A stretch of DNA of 5,481 bases from Oscillospiraceae bacterium (GTDB taxonomy: Bacteria > Bacillota > Clostridia > Oscillospirales > Oscillospiraceae): assembly GCA_017405545.1 (NCBI GenBank), contig JAFRAF010000008.1, forward strand, positions 1 to 5,481, read 5' to 3'. The notes beneath the pieces were generated by a model. The model searched no databases, was not told the DNA's origin, and saw nothing but the letters and a program-made list of their open reading frames with translations. The translations under genes were made by a program, and so were the position numbers. Below, piece after piece: positions 1 to 5,463 of the stretch (position 1 is its first letter; every line of letters starts with the position of its first letter).

Positions 1-171
1 AAGAGCCGCGATCTCGACAAGTTCAAGGCTGTTATCGAGGCAAACTCCTTCAGACAGCCCCCCAAGTGGCTTGATTATGATGCGGAGAACTTATGTGCAA
101 AGGTCACTGGCGTACCCGCCAGAGTCGATATTGATTTGCCCAGTGAGGAACCGCTGATCGTAGAGCTCTAG
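1..171 (+). CDS. rpsD: 30S ribosomal protein S4, C-terminal fragment
   Basis: The first base opens an in-frame stretch of 56 codons that ends at TAG (169-171); the rest of the gene lies off the left edge. The encoded tail contains a PPKWLDYD segment, a K-V-x-G-V-P-A-R segment and the terminal E-P-L-I-V-E-L, which match the C-terminal end of bacterial S4 as I recall it from Clostridia. S4 is a primary 16S rRNA-binding protein of the small subunit, needed early in 30S assembly, and in several bacteria it represses its own operon. Its position just before rpoA and rplQ is the standard order of the alpha operon. The oddity is the end: relatives usually finish V-E-L-Y-S-K, but here the Tyr codon position reads TAG, and TCT AAG TAG follows in the same frame (172-180). 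The identity is firm; the exact C-terminus is uncertain. Confidence 0.93.
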   Translation, partial: KSRDLDKFKAVIEANSFRQPPKWLDYDAENLCAKVTGVPARVDIDLPSEEPLIVEL

Positions 172-236
172 TCTAAGTAGTCCTCTGACCCTCACATTGG
201 TAAGCTGAAATAACACGGCGCACGTGCGTCAATTGT

Positions 237-245
237 AAAGGAGGG
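237..245 (+). promoter_or_regulatory. Strong ribosome binding site that fixes the rpoA TTG start
   Basis: AAAGGAGGG lies 7 nt before TTG at 253-255. There is no ATG nearby, and the next in-frame Met is well inside the conserved N-terminal domain, so this site decides that rpoA starts at TTG. Confidence 0.85.
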
Positions 246-252
246 TAATTAT

Positions 253-1203
253 TTGATAGAGATTGAAAAGCCGAGCATCGAATGTATCGAAACACAGGGA
301 GACGAATCCTATGGCAAATATGTAGTTGAGCCCCTTGAGCGTGGCTACGGTACGACCCTTGGAAACTCCTTAAGAAGGATACTCCTCTCATCCCTCCCCG
401 GAACTGCTGTTACCTCTGTCAAGATAACAGGGGTCCAGCATGAGTTTTCAACTATACCGGGAGTCAAGGAGGACGTCACTGAGATAGTCCTCAACATAAA
501 AGGTATAATTGCGAGACTCCATTCACAGGGTGATAAGACAGTTTATATTGAAGCCGCTGGAGAAGGCGAGGTCACCGCAGGCGATATAAAGGCCGACGGT
601 GAGGTGGAAGTCCTCAACCCGGATCTTCATATAGCGACACTTGGACCCGGCGCCACCCTCAGCATAGAGATGAATCTCAGCCACGGCAGAGGTTATGTCT
701 CAGCTGACAGGAACAAGCAGGCCCAGCCGATAATCGGCGTCATCCCGATCGACTCAATATATACGCCCGTTCTCAAGGTGAACTACACCGTGGAGAACAC
801 CCGTGTGGGCAACATGACCGACTTCGACAAGCTGACTATCGAGGTCTGGACAGACAAGACCATCACGGCGAGAGACGCTATTTCTCTGGGCGCCAAGATA
901 CTGTGCGATCACTTCGCTCTGTTTACGGATCTCTCTGACAGCATAGGTGAGACGTCCACAGTGGTCGAAAGGACCGATTCGCCCCAGCGGAAGGTCCTTG
1001 ATATGACCATCGAAGAGCTGGATCTCTCCGTCAGAAGCTTTAACTGCCTCAAGCGGGCTAACATCAACACGGTTGAAGATCTTATATCTAAGACCGAGGA
1101 AGAGATGATTCGGGTGCGCAACCTGGGTCACAAGTCTCTTGAAGAGGTAGTGCATAAACTCGCGATGATGGGTTTGCACCTGGCGAGCGACGATAATAAC
1201 TGA
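253..1203 (+). CDS. rpoA: DNA-directed RNA polymerase subunit alpha
   Basis: The gene encodes 316 residues, the normal length for a Firmicute alpha subunit. As a dimer, alpha is the scaffold on which beta and beta' assemble. The N-terminal domain covers about residues 1-228 and carries the dimerisation motif [16 protein letters not shown] (30-45) and [11 protein letters not shown] flexible acidic linker (about 229-250) leads to the C-terminal domain (about 251-316), which contacts UP-element DNA and activators. Its DNA-binding residues are present: V-R-S-F-N-C-L-K (260-267) and N-L-G-H-K-S-L-E-E (290-298), equivalent to E. coli R265, N268, K271, G296, K298 and S299. Translation starts at TTG, supported by the strong site at 237-245. 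The gene is 81 nt after the rpsD stop, with no convincing promoter between, so it is probably cotranscribed with rpsD and rplQ. The stop is TGA. Identity is essentially certain. Confidence 0.98.
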   Translation: MIEIEKPSIECIETQGDESYGKYVVEPLERGYGTTLGNSLRRILLSSLPGTAVTSVKITGVQHEFSTIPGVKEDVTEIVLNIKGIIARLHSQGDKTVYIEAAGEGEVTAGDIKADGEVEVLNPDLHIATLGPGATLSIEMNLSHGRGYVSADRNKQAQPIIGVIPIDSIYTPVLKVNYTVENTRVGNMTDFDKLTIEVWTDKTITARDAISLGAKILCDHFALFTDLSDSIGETSTVVERTDSPQRKVLDMTIEELDLSVRSFNCLKRANINTVEDLISKTEEEMIRVRNLGHKSLEEVVHKLAMMGLHLASDDNN

Positions 1204-1254
1204 CAGCGGCCGTGAAAACGGCAGCGCGACGATTGGATATAGGAGGTAAACAAC

Positions 1255-1596
1255 ATGCCCGGAACACGCAAGCTCGGTAAGCCTACCGACCAGCGTAGAG
1301 CTATGCTCAGGCAGCAGGTAACCGACTTCCTGGATAAAGGCCGCATGGAAACCACAGTTACCAGGGCAAAGGAAGTGGCTCCCATGGCTGAGAAGATGAT
1401 CACACTTGGCAAGAAGAATACTCTGGCCACCCGCCGCAAGGCTCTCTCCTTCATCACCAAGGAGGATGTTGTGACAAAGGTATTCAAGGACCTGGCTCCC
1501 AAGTATGCTGAGCGCAACGGCGGATACACCAGGATCACCAAGATCGGTCCCAGAAGAGGCGACGGAGCTGAGATGGCAGTCATCGAACTGGTTTAA
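1255..1596 (+). CDS. rplQ: 50S ribosomal protein L17
   Basis: This 113-residue protein is full length for the short Firmicute form of L17; E. coli L17 has a longer tail. It begins [14 protein letters not shown], the typical L17 opening. The family core [18 protein letters not shown] (36-53) follows, and the protein ends in the conserved [17 protein letters not shown] segment (about 91-107). L17 binds 23S rRNA near the peptide exit tunnel. The ATG is preceded by AGGAGG at 1241-1246 with 8 nt spacing. It lies 51 nt after rpoA and is the last gene of the alpha operon, closed by the hairpin at 1678-1718. The stop codon TAA overlaps the first base of a short hairpin (1596-1612). Confidence 0.97.
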   Translation: MPGTRKLGKPTDQRRAMLRQQVTDFLDKGRMETTVTRAKEVAPMAEKMITLGKKNTLATRRKALSFITKEDVVTKVFKDLAPKYAERNGGYTRITKIGPRRGDGAEMAVIELV

Positions 1597-1612
1597 TATC
1601 CCTGTGGGATAT
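1596..1612 (+). other. Small perfect hairpin at the rplQ stop codon
   Basis: ATATCCC (1596-1602) and GGGATAT (1606-1612) are perfectly complementary around a TGT loop. The 7-bp stem begins on the last base of the rplQ stop codon. No T-tract follows, so it is not a standard intrinsic terminator. It may be an RNA 3'-end stability element or have no function. Confidence 0.4.
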
Positions 1613-1624
1613 AATACAGCTCAT

Positions 1625-1771
1625 ATCTCGTGACCGAGTCCCTACGCTTTAAAAGCCGGAATAAGGTTAAAATGCATAAAGTGCTTTCCCGCGGATAAAC
1701 TAAACGGGAAAGCACTTTTATTATTTGCTCATTTTTTGGAATATGCCGCATCAAAGGACGGGTCACGAGAT
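1625..1771 (+). repeat. Inverted repeat pairing the rplQ 3' region with the spoVAC start
   Basis: ATCTCGTGACC (1625-1635) is the exact reverse complement of GGTCACGAGAT (1761-1771). After a small asymmetric internal loop, GTCC (1638-1641) can also pair with GGAC (1756-1759). The right arm covers the spoVAC start codon except its last base, plus the GGA of the likely ribosome binding site at 1753-1758. The arms flank the terminator hairpin at 1678-1718. The complementarity is seen directly; a regulatory role is inference. Confidence 0.45.
1678..1718 (+). terminator. Intrinsic terminator of the rpsD-rpoA-rplQ operon
   Basis: AAAGTGCTTTCCCG (1678-1691) and CGGGAAAGCACTTT (1705-1718) form a perfect 14-bp stem with a 13-nt loop. 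The 3' side runs into TTTTATTATTTG, a good T-tract for + strand termination. The left flank is A-rich, so the hairpin might also work weakly on the minus strand. It lies about 80 nt after the rplQ stop. Confidence 0.88.
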
Positions 1772-2213
1772 GGAATACACGCAAAAAGAGTACATCGAAT
1801 ACGTAAAAGGGAAGTCGCCCAACTCGCCTCTGGGCAAGAATATGCTGAGGGCCTTCGGCGTCGGCGGCCTGATCTGCTGTGTGGGCCAGCTTGTCGGTGA
1901 CAGCCTGCTCGGTGCCGGGATGGCTGAGGATACGGCAGCGGCCTTTACATCCATAAGCCTTGTGTTCATAGGCGCGGTCCTGACGGGCCTGGGCGTGTAT
2001 GACGACATAGGCAGGTTTGCCGGGGCGGGCGCCCTTGTGCCCATAACGGGCTTTGCAAACGCCGTGGCCGCCCCGGCCGTGGAGTTCAAAAGCGAGGGCC
2101 TCATCACAGGCACCGCCGTGAAAATGTTCACCATAGCCGGACCCGTGATAGTCTACGGCGTCGCCGCCAGCGTGCTGTACGGGGTCGTGCTTGTGCTGTT
2201 CGGGGCGGGGTAA
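1770..2213 (+). CDS. spoVAC: Stage V sporulation protein AC (SpoVA complex membrane protein)
   Basis: The protein has 147 residues, close to the roughly 150 of B. subtilis SpoVAC. A polar N-terminus (1-26) is followed by hydrophobic segments at about 27-50, 58-77, 83-103 and 117-144. Conserved stretches match recalled SpoVAC: G-V-G-G-L-I-C-C-V-G-Q (30-40), G-L-G-V-Y-D-D-I-G-R-F-A-G-A-G (73-87), V-P-I-T-G-F-A-N (90-97) and E-F-K-S-E-G-L-I-T-G (105-114). The last favours SpoVAC over its paralogue SpoVAE. SpoVAC sits in the inner forespore membrane, where the SpoVA proteins move Ca-dipicolinate; B. subtilis SpoVAC behaves as a mechanosensitive channel in germination. I chose ATG 1770, with AAAGGA 11 nt upstream. 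ATG 1743 and TTG 1725 are in frame, but they lack a well-placed site and run back toward the terminator. No spoVAD or spoVAE follows. Bases 1861-2040 are about 64% GC by hand count, higher than 60-base samples of rpoA (50%) and feoB (55%). Confidence 0.9.
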   Translation: MEYTQKEYIEYVKGKSPNSPLGKNMLRAFGVGGLICCVGQLVGDSLLGAGMAEDTAAAFTSISLVFIGAVLTGLGVYDDIGRFAGAGALVPITGFANAVAAPAVEFKSEGLITGTAVKMFTIAGPVIVYGVAASVLYGVVLVLFGAG

Positions 2214-2220
2214 GAGGAAT

Positions 2221-2255
2221 TGCAGCCTCTCCGGGAAAAGCCTGGAGAGGCTGTA
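2221..2255 (+). terminator. Probable terminator of spoVAC
   Basis: CAGCCTCTCC (2223-2232) pairs perfectly with GGAGAGGCTG (2244-2253) around an 11-nt loop, and the outer bases can add a G-U and a T-A pair. The tail TATTATCGCTTTTGATTT is T-rich but interrupted, so termination may be partial. It starts about 10 nt after the spoVAC stop. Confidence 0.7.
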
Positions 2256-2278
2256 TTATCGCTTTTGATTTAAAAGCA

Positions 2279-2315
2279 TACGGCCTTCCCCGGCAAGCAT
2301 CCGGGGAAGGCCGTA
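2279..2315 (-). terminator. Intrinsic terminator of the feo operon
   Basis: TACGGCCTTCCCCGG (2279-2293) and its exact reverse complement (2301-2315) form a GC-rich 15-bp stem with a 7-nt loop. Read on the minus strand, the stem is followed by TGCTTTTAAATC, a short T-tract. The + strand side has no T-tract, so it serves the minus-strand operon, about 50 nt after the stop of the Cys-rich gene. Confidence 0.8.
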
Positions 2316-2366
2316 CAATAATATGTGGAGAGTGGTATTGAGCAAAGCGTGTTATCTGTGTTTATG

Positions 2367-2540
2367 TCAGGCGGTATGGCGCTTATCGTCCTGTGGCTGG
2401 GAGCAGCATGAGCACATATGACAGCTCTGACAGTCGCAGCCGCAGGAGGATTTGCCCGACCGCTTGTCGTGCAGCATCTTACGGATGATGAGCGCGACAA
2501 CGGAGATAACGAGAAGAGAGATAATTATTGTTGCAAGCAT
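2367..2540 (-). CDS. FeoB-associated Cys-rich membrane protein
   Basis: This small gene encodes 57 residues. The N-terminus (M-L-A-T-I-I-I-S-L-L-V-I-S-V-V-A-L-I-I, 1-19) is one membrane-spanning helix. It is followed by a basic stretch (R20 to K30) and a cysteine cluster with Cys at 33, 35, 37, 40, 43, 45 and 46 plus His41. The tail is short and polar. One helix, a basic stretch and a Cys cluster directly after feoB is the pattern of the FeoB-associated Cys-rich membrane protein family. The helix followed by basic residues suggests a cytosolic Cys-rich tail. The role is not well established; a metal-binding or FeoB-partner function is plausible and may parallel FeoC of enterobacteria. GAGGAG (2550-2555) lies 9 nt before the ATG, and the gene is 35 nt after feoB, so it is cotranscribed. 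Gene reality is strongly supported; the biochemical role is inference. Confidence 0.9.
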   Translation of the reverse strand: MLATIIISLLVISVVALIIRKMLHDKRSGKSSCGCDCQSCHMCSCCSQPQDDKRHTA

Positions 2541-2575
2541 GGTTTTTATCTCCTCAGACGGACCTTACCGAAACA

Positions 2576-4867
2576 TCAAACCTTGACATCATGCGTCAGC
2601 TTATCGGCCTCCTTATAGGGCCTGAAGAGCTGGTAGACGATGAATGCCAGCAGTATAAGGGCTACTACAAGTCCGGCAGCGCTCACGTCGCCGATTATGA
2701 GTCGTCCGATGTTCCATGTGATCAGCGCCATTACATAGGCGAATACGCACTGATAACCGATTGCGAAAGCGGTCCACTTGCCGTTGTTCATCTCGCGCTT
2801 TATGGCACCCATGGCGGCAAAGCAGGGTGCGCAGAGGAGGTTGAAGATCATAAAGGCATAGGCCGCAAGCTTGCCGTGACCGCCGGATATTGTGTTGAAG
2901 TCCTCAGCGACTCGGGTCCAGATCTGGTCGCCGTTCTCCTCGAGCTCTTCCTCGCCGTCCTGATCGTCGTAGTTGTACATGATGCCGAAGTTGGCTACGA
3001 CCTCTTCCTTGGCCACGAGACCGGTCACGGTAGCCGCTGTGGGCTTCCAGTCGCCGAAGCCCAGGGGCTGGAAGATGACGGACACGGGCTGGGCTACGCG
3101 GGCCAGAACAGAATCGTCCATGGGCTCGACCTCGTCTTCCGGGATGCCCATGCGGTCTGCTACGGTTGCGACATACTCGTCTGTGACAAGTGCAGTGTCC
3201 TCATAGAGATCCTCCACCATGCCGAAGCGGCCGTTGACATTGCCGAAGCTGGTCAGGAACCAGATCACGATAGAGGCGATAACGATAACAGTACCGGCGC
3301 GCTTGATGAAGGACCAGCCACGCTCCCAGGTGCCTCGCAGTACGTTGGCCAGAGAGGGGACGTGGTAGGCGGGCAGCTCCATGACGAAGGGAGCGGGTTC
3401 GCCGGCGAACATGGGGGTTTTCTTAAGCATGATACCCGAGATAACTATCGCGGCCACGCCGATGAAATAGGCGGAGGTGGCTACCCAGGTGCTGCCGCTG
3501 AACAGAGCGCCGGCGATGAGTCCGATTATGGGCATCTTGGCGCCGCAGGGGATAAAGGTCGTGGTCATTACCGTCATACGCCGGTCACGCTCGTTTTCTA
3601 TGGTACGTGAGGCCATAACACCGGGGATGCCGCAGCCTGTACCTACCAGCATGGGGATGAAGCTCTTGCCGCTCAGACCGAACTTGCGGAATATACGGTC
3701 CATTATGAACGCGATACGGGCCATGTAGCCGCAGTCCTCGAGGATGCAGAGTATCAGGAAAAGAACCAGCATCTGGGGGACAAAGCCCAGTACCGCTCCG
3801 ACTCCGGCGAGTATACCGTCGGAGATAAGGCCGGTCAGCCAAGGGGCCACATTCCAGCCCTCCAGGATACTTCTTGAGCCCTCCTTGAGCCAGGCGTCGC
3901 CCAGCACATCGTTTGCGGTGTCGGTGAGGAAGGTTCCGATAGAGATACCTCCGTCAGCGATGGAACTGCCCATGGACAGGGCGTAGACCAGGAACATTAT
4001 GACCACAAAGATCGGCAGGGCTAAAATACGGTTGGTGACGACTCTGTCCACCTTATCGGAGGAGGAGAGCTGTCCCTTGTTCTTTTTCTTATATGTACCC
4101 TTGAGCAGCTCTGCGATGTAGAGATAGCGCTCGTTTGTTATGATGCTCTCTGCGTCGTCATCCAGCTCTTTTTCGGCGGAGCGAATATCCTCTTCTATGT
4201 GGCTTTTCACCTCGGCGGGGATATTCAGACTCTCCATAACCTTGTCGTCGCGCTCAAAGACCTTTATGGCGTACCAGCGCTGCTGCTCCTCGGGCATATC
4301 ATGTACGACGGACTCCTCAATGTGGGCCAGAGCATGTTCCACGGGGCCGGAGAAGGTGTGCATGGGTACGGTCTTTGTATTCTTTGCGGCTTCAATAGCA
4401 GCCTCAGCTGCGGTCGTGATGCCGTCGCCCTTCAGAGCGGAAATCTCTACGATTTTACAGCCCAGCTCCCGCTCAAGTTCCTTTACGTTGATGCTGTCGC
4501 CGTTTTTGCGGACCAGATCCATCATGTTAAGGGCTATGACGACGGGTATGCCCAGCTCCGTGAGCTGGGTGGTGAGGTAAAGGTTACGCTCAAGATTTGT
4601 GGCGTCCACGATATTCAGGATAGCGTCCGGACGCTCGGAGATTAGATAGTTTCGGGCGATAACTTCCTCCAATGTATAGGGGGACAGGGAATAGATACCG
4701 GGCAGGTCGGTGATGACAACTCCCTCGTGACCGCGGAGCTTACCCTCTTTTTTCTCCACGGTTACCCCGGGCCAGTTGCCTACGAACTGAGCAGAGCCCG
4801 TCAGCGCATTAAAGAGGGTTGTTTTACCGCTGTTTGGGTTGCCCGCAAGGGCAATTCTTACATCCAT
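2576..4867 (-). CDS. feoB: Ferrous iron transport protein B, GTPase-permease
   Basis: The 763-residue protein is full length for FeoB, the membrane permease that takes up Fe(II). The G domain (about 1-165) shows G1 G-N-P-N-S-G-K-T-T (9-17), G2 P-G-V-T-V-E (33-38), G3 D-L-P-G (54-57), G4 N-M-M-D (114-117) and G5 S-A-L-K-G (143-147). A charged helical linker (about 170-272) leads to the membrane domain (about 280-750). The two Gate motifs are intact: G-T-G-C-G-I-P (409-415, Cys412) and P-C-G-A-K-M-P (440-446, Cys441). The C-terminal part has the conserved L-L-C-A-P-C-F-A-A-M-G-A (677-688). Two polar, acidic segments (about 545-590 and 632-660) interrupt the second half. I chose ATG 4867, with AGAGAGGA 7 nt upstream, because it gives the canonical start M-D-V-R-I-A-L-A-G-N-P-N; an in-frame ATG at 4906 would add 13 non-conserved residues. 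Third gene of the feo operon. Confidence 0.98.
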   Translation of the reverse strand: MDVRIALAGNPNSGKTTLFNALTGSAQFVGNWPGVTVEKKEGKLRGHEGVVITDLPGIYSLSPYTLEEVIARNYLISERPDAILNIVDATNLERNLYLTTQLTELGIPVVIALNMMDLVRKNGDSINVKELERELGCKIVEISALKGDGITTAAEAAIEAAKNTKTVPMHTFSGPVEHALAHIEESVVHDMPEEQQRWYAIKVFERDDKVMESLNIPAEVKSHIEEDIRSAEKELDDDAESIITNERYLYIAELLKGTYKKKNKGQLSSSDKVDRVVTNRILALPIFVVIMFLVYALSMGSSIADGGISIGTFLTDTANDVLGDAWLKEGSRSILEGWNVAPWLTGLISDGILAGVGAVLGFVPQMLVLFLILCILEDCGYMARIAFIMDRIFRKFGLSGKSFIPMLVGTGCGIPGVMASRTIENERDRRMTVMTTTFIPCGAKMPIIGLIAGALFSGSTWVATSAYFIGVAAIVISGIMLKKTPMFAGEPAPFVMELPAYHVPSLANVLRGTWERGWSFIKRAGTVIVIASIVIWFLTSFGNVNGRFGMVEDLYEDTALVTDEYVATVADRMGIPEDEVEPMDDSVLARVAQPVSVIFQPLGFGDWKPTAATVTGLVAKEEVVANFGIMYNYDDQDGEEELEENGDQIWTRVAEDFNTISGGHGKLAAYAFMIFNLLCAPCFAAMGAIKREMNNGKWTAFAIGYQCVFAYVMALITWNIGRLIIGDVSAAGLVVALILLAFIVYQLFRPYKEADKLTHDVKV

Positions 4868-4902
4868 AATTAATTCCTCTCTTTCTAAATCAGCGGATAG
4901 TA

Positions 4903-4932
4903 GCATTTAACCGGAAATAGATGCGTTTAACC
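4903..4932. repeat. Two direct repeats GCRTTTAACC in the feoA-feoB gap
   Basis: GCATTTAACC (4903-4912) and GCGTTTAACC (4923-4932) lie exactly 20 bp apart, on the same DNA face, inside the 86-nt gap between feoA and feoB. Nine of ten bases match. Function is unknown; an operator or a chance repeat are both possible. Confidence 0.35.
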
Positions 4933-4953
4933 ACCGATCAAAAAATTAAAGCA

Positions 4954-5175
4954 TTATTTTATTTCGATCATCTCTGCATCCGCTTTGCGGATGGACAGCT
5001 CATAATCACGGACTGTGACCTCAACCGGGTCGCCAAGAGGTGCGACCTTGCGGACGTATATCTCTACGCCCTTGGTGATGCCCATGTCCATGATGCGGCG
5101 TTTGACGGCGCCCACGCCATGCAGCTTCACGACCTGAACGGTCTCGCCGATCTTTGCCTCACGCAGTGTTTTCAT
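4954..5175 (-). CDS. feoA: FeoA family ferrous iron transport protein
   Basis: The 73-residue protein is the classic FeoA length, a small SH3-like beta-barrel in the cytosol thought to bind or regulate FeoB. Typical features are L-R-E-A-K-I-G-E (4-11), G-A-V-K-R-R-I-M-D-M-G-I-T-K-G (22-36), V-R-K-V-A-P-L-G-D-P (41-50) and the closing Y-E-L-S-I-R-K-A-D-A-E-M-I (58-70). I chose ATG 5175 because GGAGG (5181-5185) lies 5 nt upstream and the conserved family start is M-K-T-L-R; an in-frame extension to 5262 would run through the preceding feoA-like gene. It begins 16 nt after that gene and is followed by feoB after 86 nt. This member resembles standard FeoA more than its upstream neighbour does. 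Membership is firm; the mechanism is only partly known for the family. Confidence 0.95.
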   Translation of the reverse strand: MKTLREAKIGETVQVVKLHGVGAVKRRIMDMGITKGVEIYVRKVAPLGDPVEVTVRDYELSIRKADAEMIEIK

Positions 5176-5191
5176 TTCTTCCTCCCTCGTT

Positions 5192-5404
5192 TCATACCAT
5201 GATTTTTTCGGCCATAGTCTGGTCGATGGCCAGACGTGTATCCTTGACGACAACGATGACATTTCCGCCTATTCGGGAAATGATGCGAACACTTTCTCCC
5301 ACGACGAACCCCAGGTCCTCCAGATGGCGCTTGACCTCAGGCAATCCGCCGACCCGGCGGATTATGAGCTCCTCACCGTTATCCGCAAGTGTAAGCGGCA
5401 TCAT
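5192..5404 (-). CDS. FeoA family protein, first gene of the feo operon
   Basis: This 70-residue FeoA-type protein opens M-M-P-L-T-L-A-D-N-G-E-E, followed by I-I-R-R-V-G-G (14-20), V-K-R-H-L-E-D-L-G-F-V-V-G (24-36), I-S-R-I-G-G-N-V-I-V-V-V-K-D (42-55) and T-M-A-E-K-I-M-V (63-70). The R-x-L-E-D-L-G-F and G-x-N-I-V-x-V-K-D patterns mark the FeoA subtype often found first in two-FeoA operons of Clostridia. It is clearly different in sequence from the second FeoA, so the pair is not a recent duplication. Two adjacent ATG codons (5404 and 5401) are possible starts; AGGGG at 5412-5416 lies 7 and 10 nt from them, so 5404 is slightly preferred. It probably binds FeoB or adjusts its activity; the split of roles between the two FeoA proteins is unknown. 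Confidence 0.93.
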   Translation of the reverse strand: MMPLTLADNGEELIIRRVGGLPEVKRHLEDLGFVVGESVRIISRIGGNVIVVVKDTRLAIDQTMAEKIMV

Positions 5405-5463
5405 ATACTCGCCCCTTTCTGCCTTGTCAGTTAAATGTAATTGACCGACGACTTGATATATGT

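Noticed and set aside
219..228. Perfect palindrome CGCACGTGCG before rpoA.
   Set aside because: It has no loop, so it cannot form a useful RNA hairpin, and a 10-bp palindrome is not unusual. I see no known operator match.
754..1179. A 141-codon minus-strand open frame inside rpoA.
   Set aside because: It is antisense to the conserved alpha subunit core and has no family features.
1614..1677. Possible small RNA or riboswitch between rplQ and the terminator.
   Set aside because: The stretch is too short and lacks recognisable conserved riboswitch elements; the visible structure is explained by the two hairpins and the long-range inverted repeat.
2270..2500. A 76-codon minus-strand open frame overlapping the end of the feo operon.
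   Set aside because: It runs through the terminator hairpin and overlaps the Cys-rich gene in another frame; the 57-codon frame at 2367-2540 has the ribosome binding site and family pattern.
2528..3610. A 360-codon open frame on the + strand, opposite feoB.
   Set aside because: It lies fully antisense to conserved FeoB sequence, shows no recognisable domain, and has no convincing ribosome binding site. It is a shadow of feoB codon bias.
4140..4645. Two overlapping + strand open frames of about 146 and 148 codons opposite the FeoB G domain and linker.
   Set aside because: Both are antisense to an intact conserved gene, with biased composition and no initiation signal.
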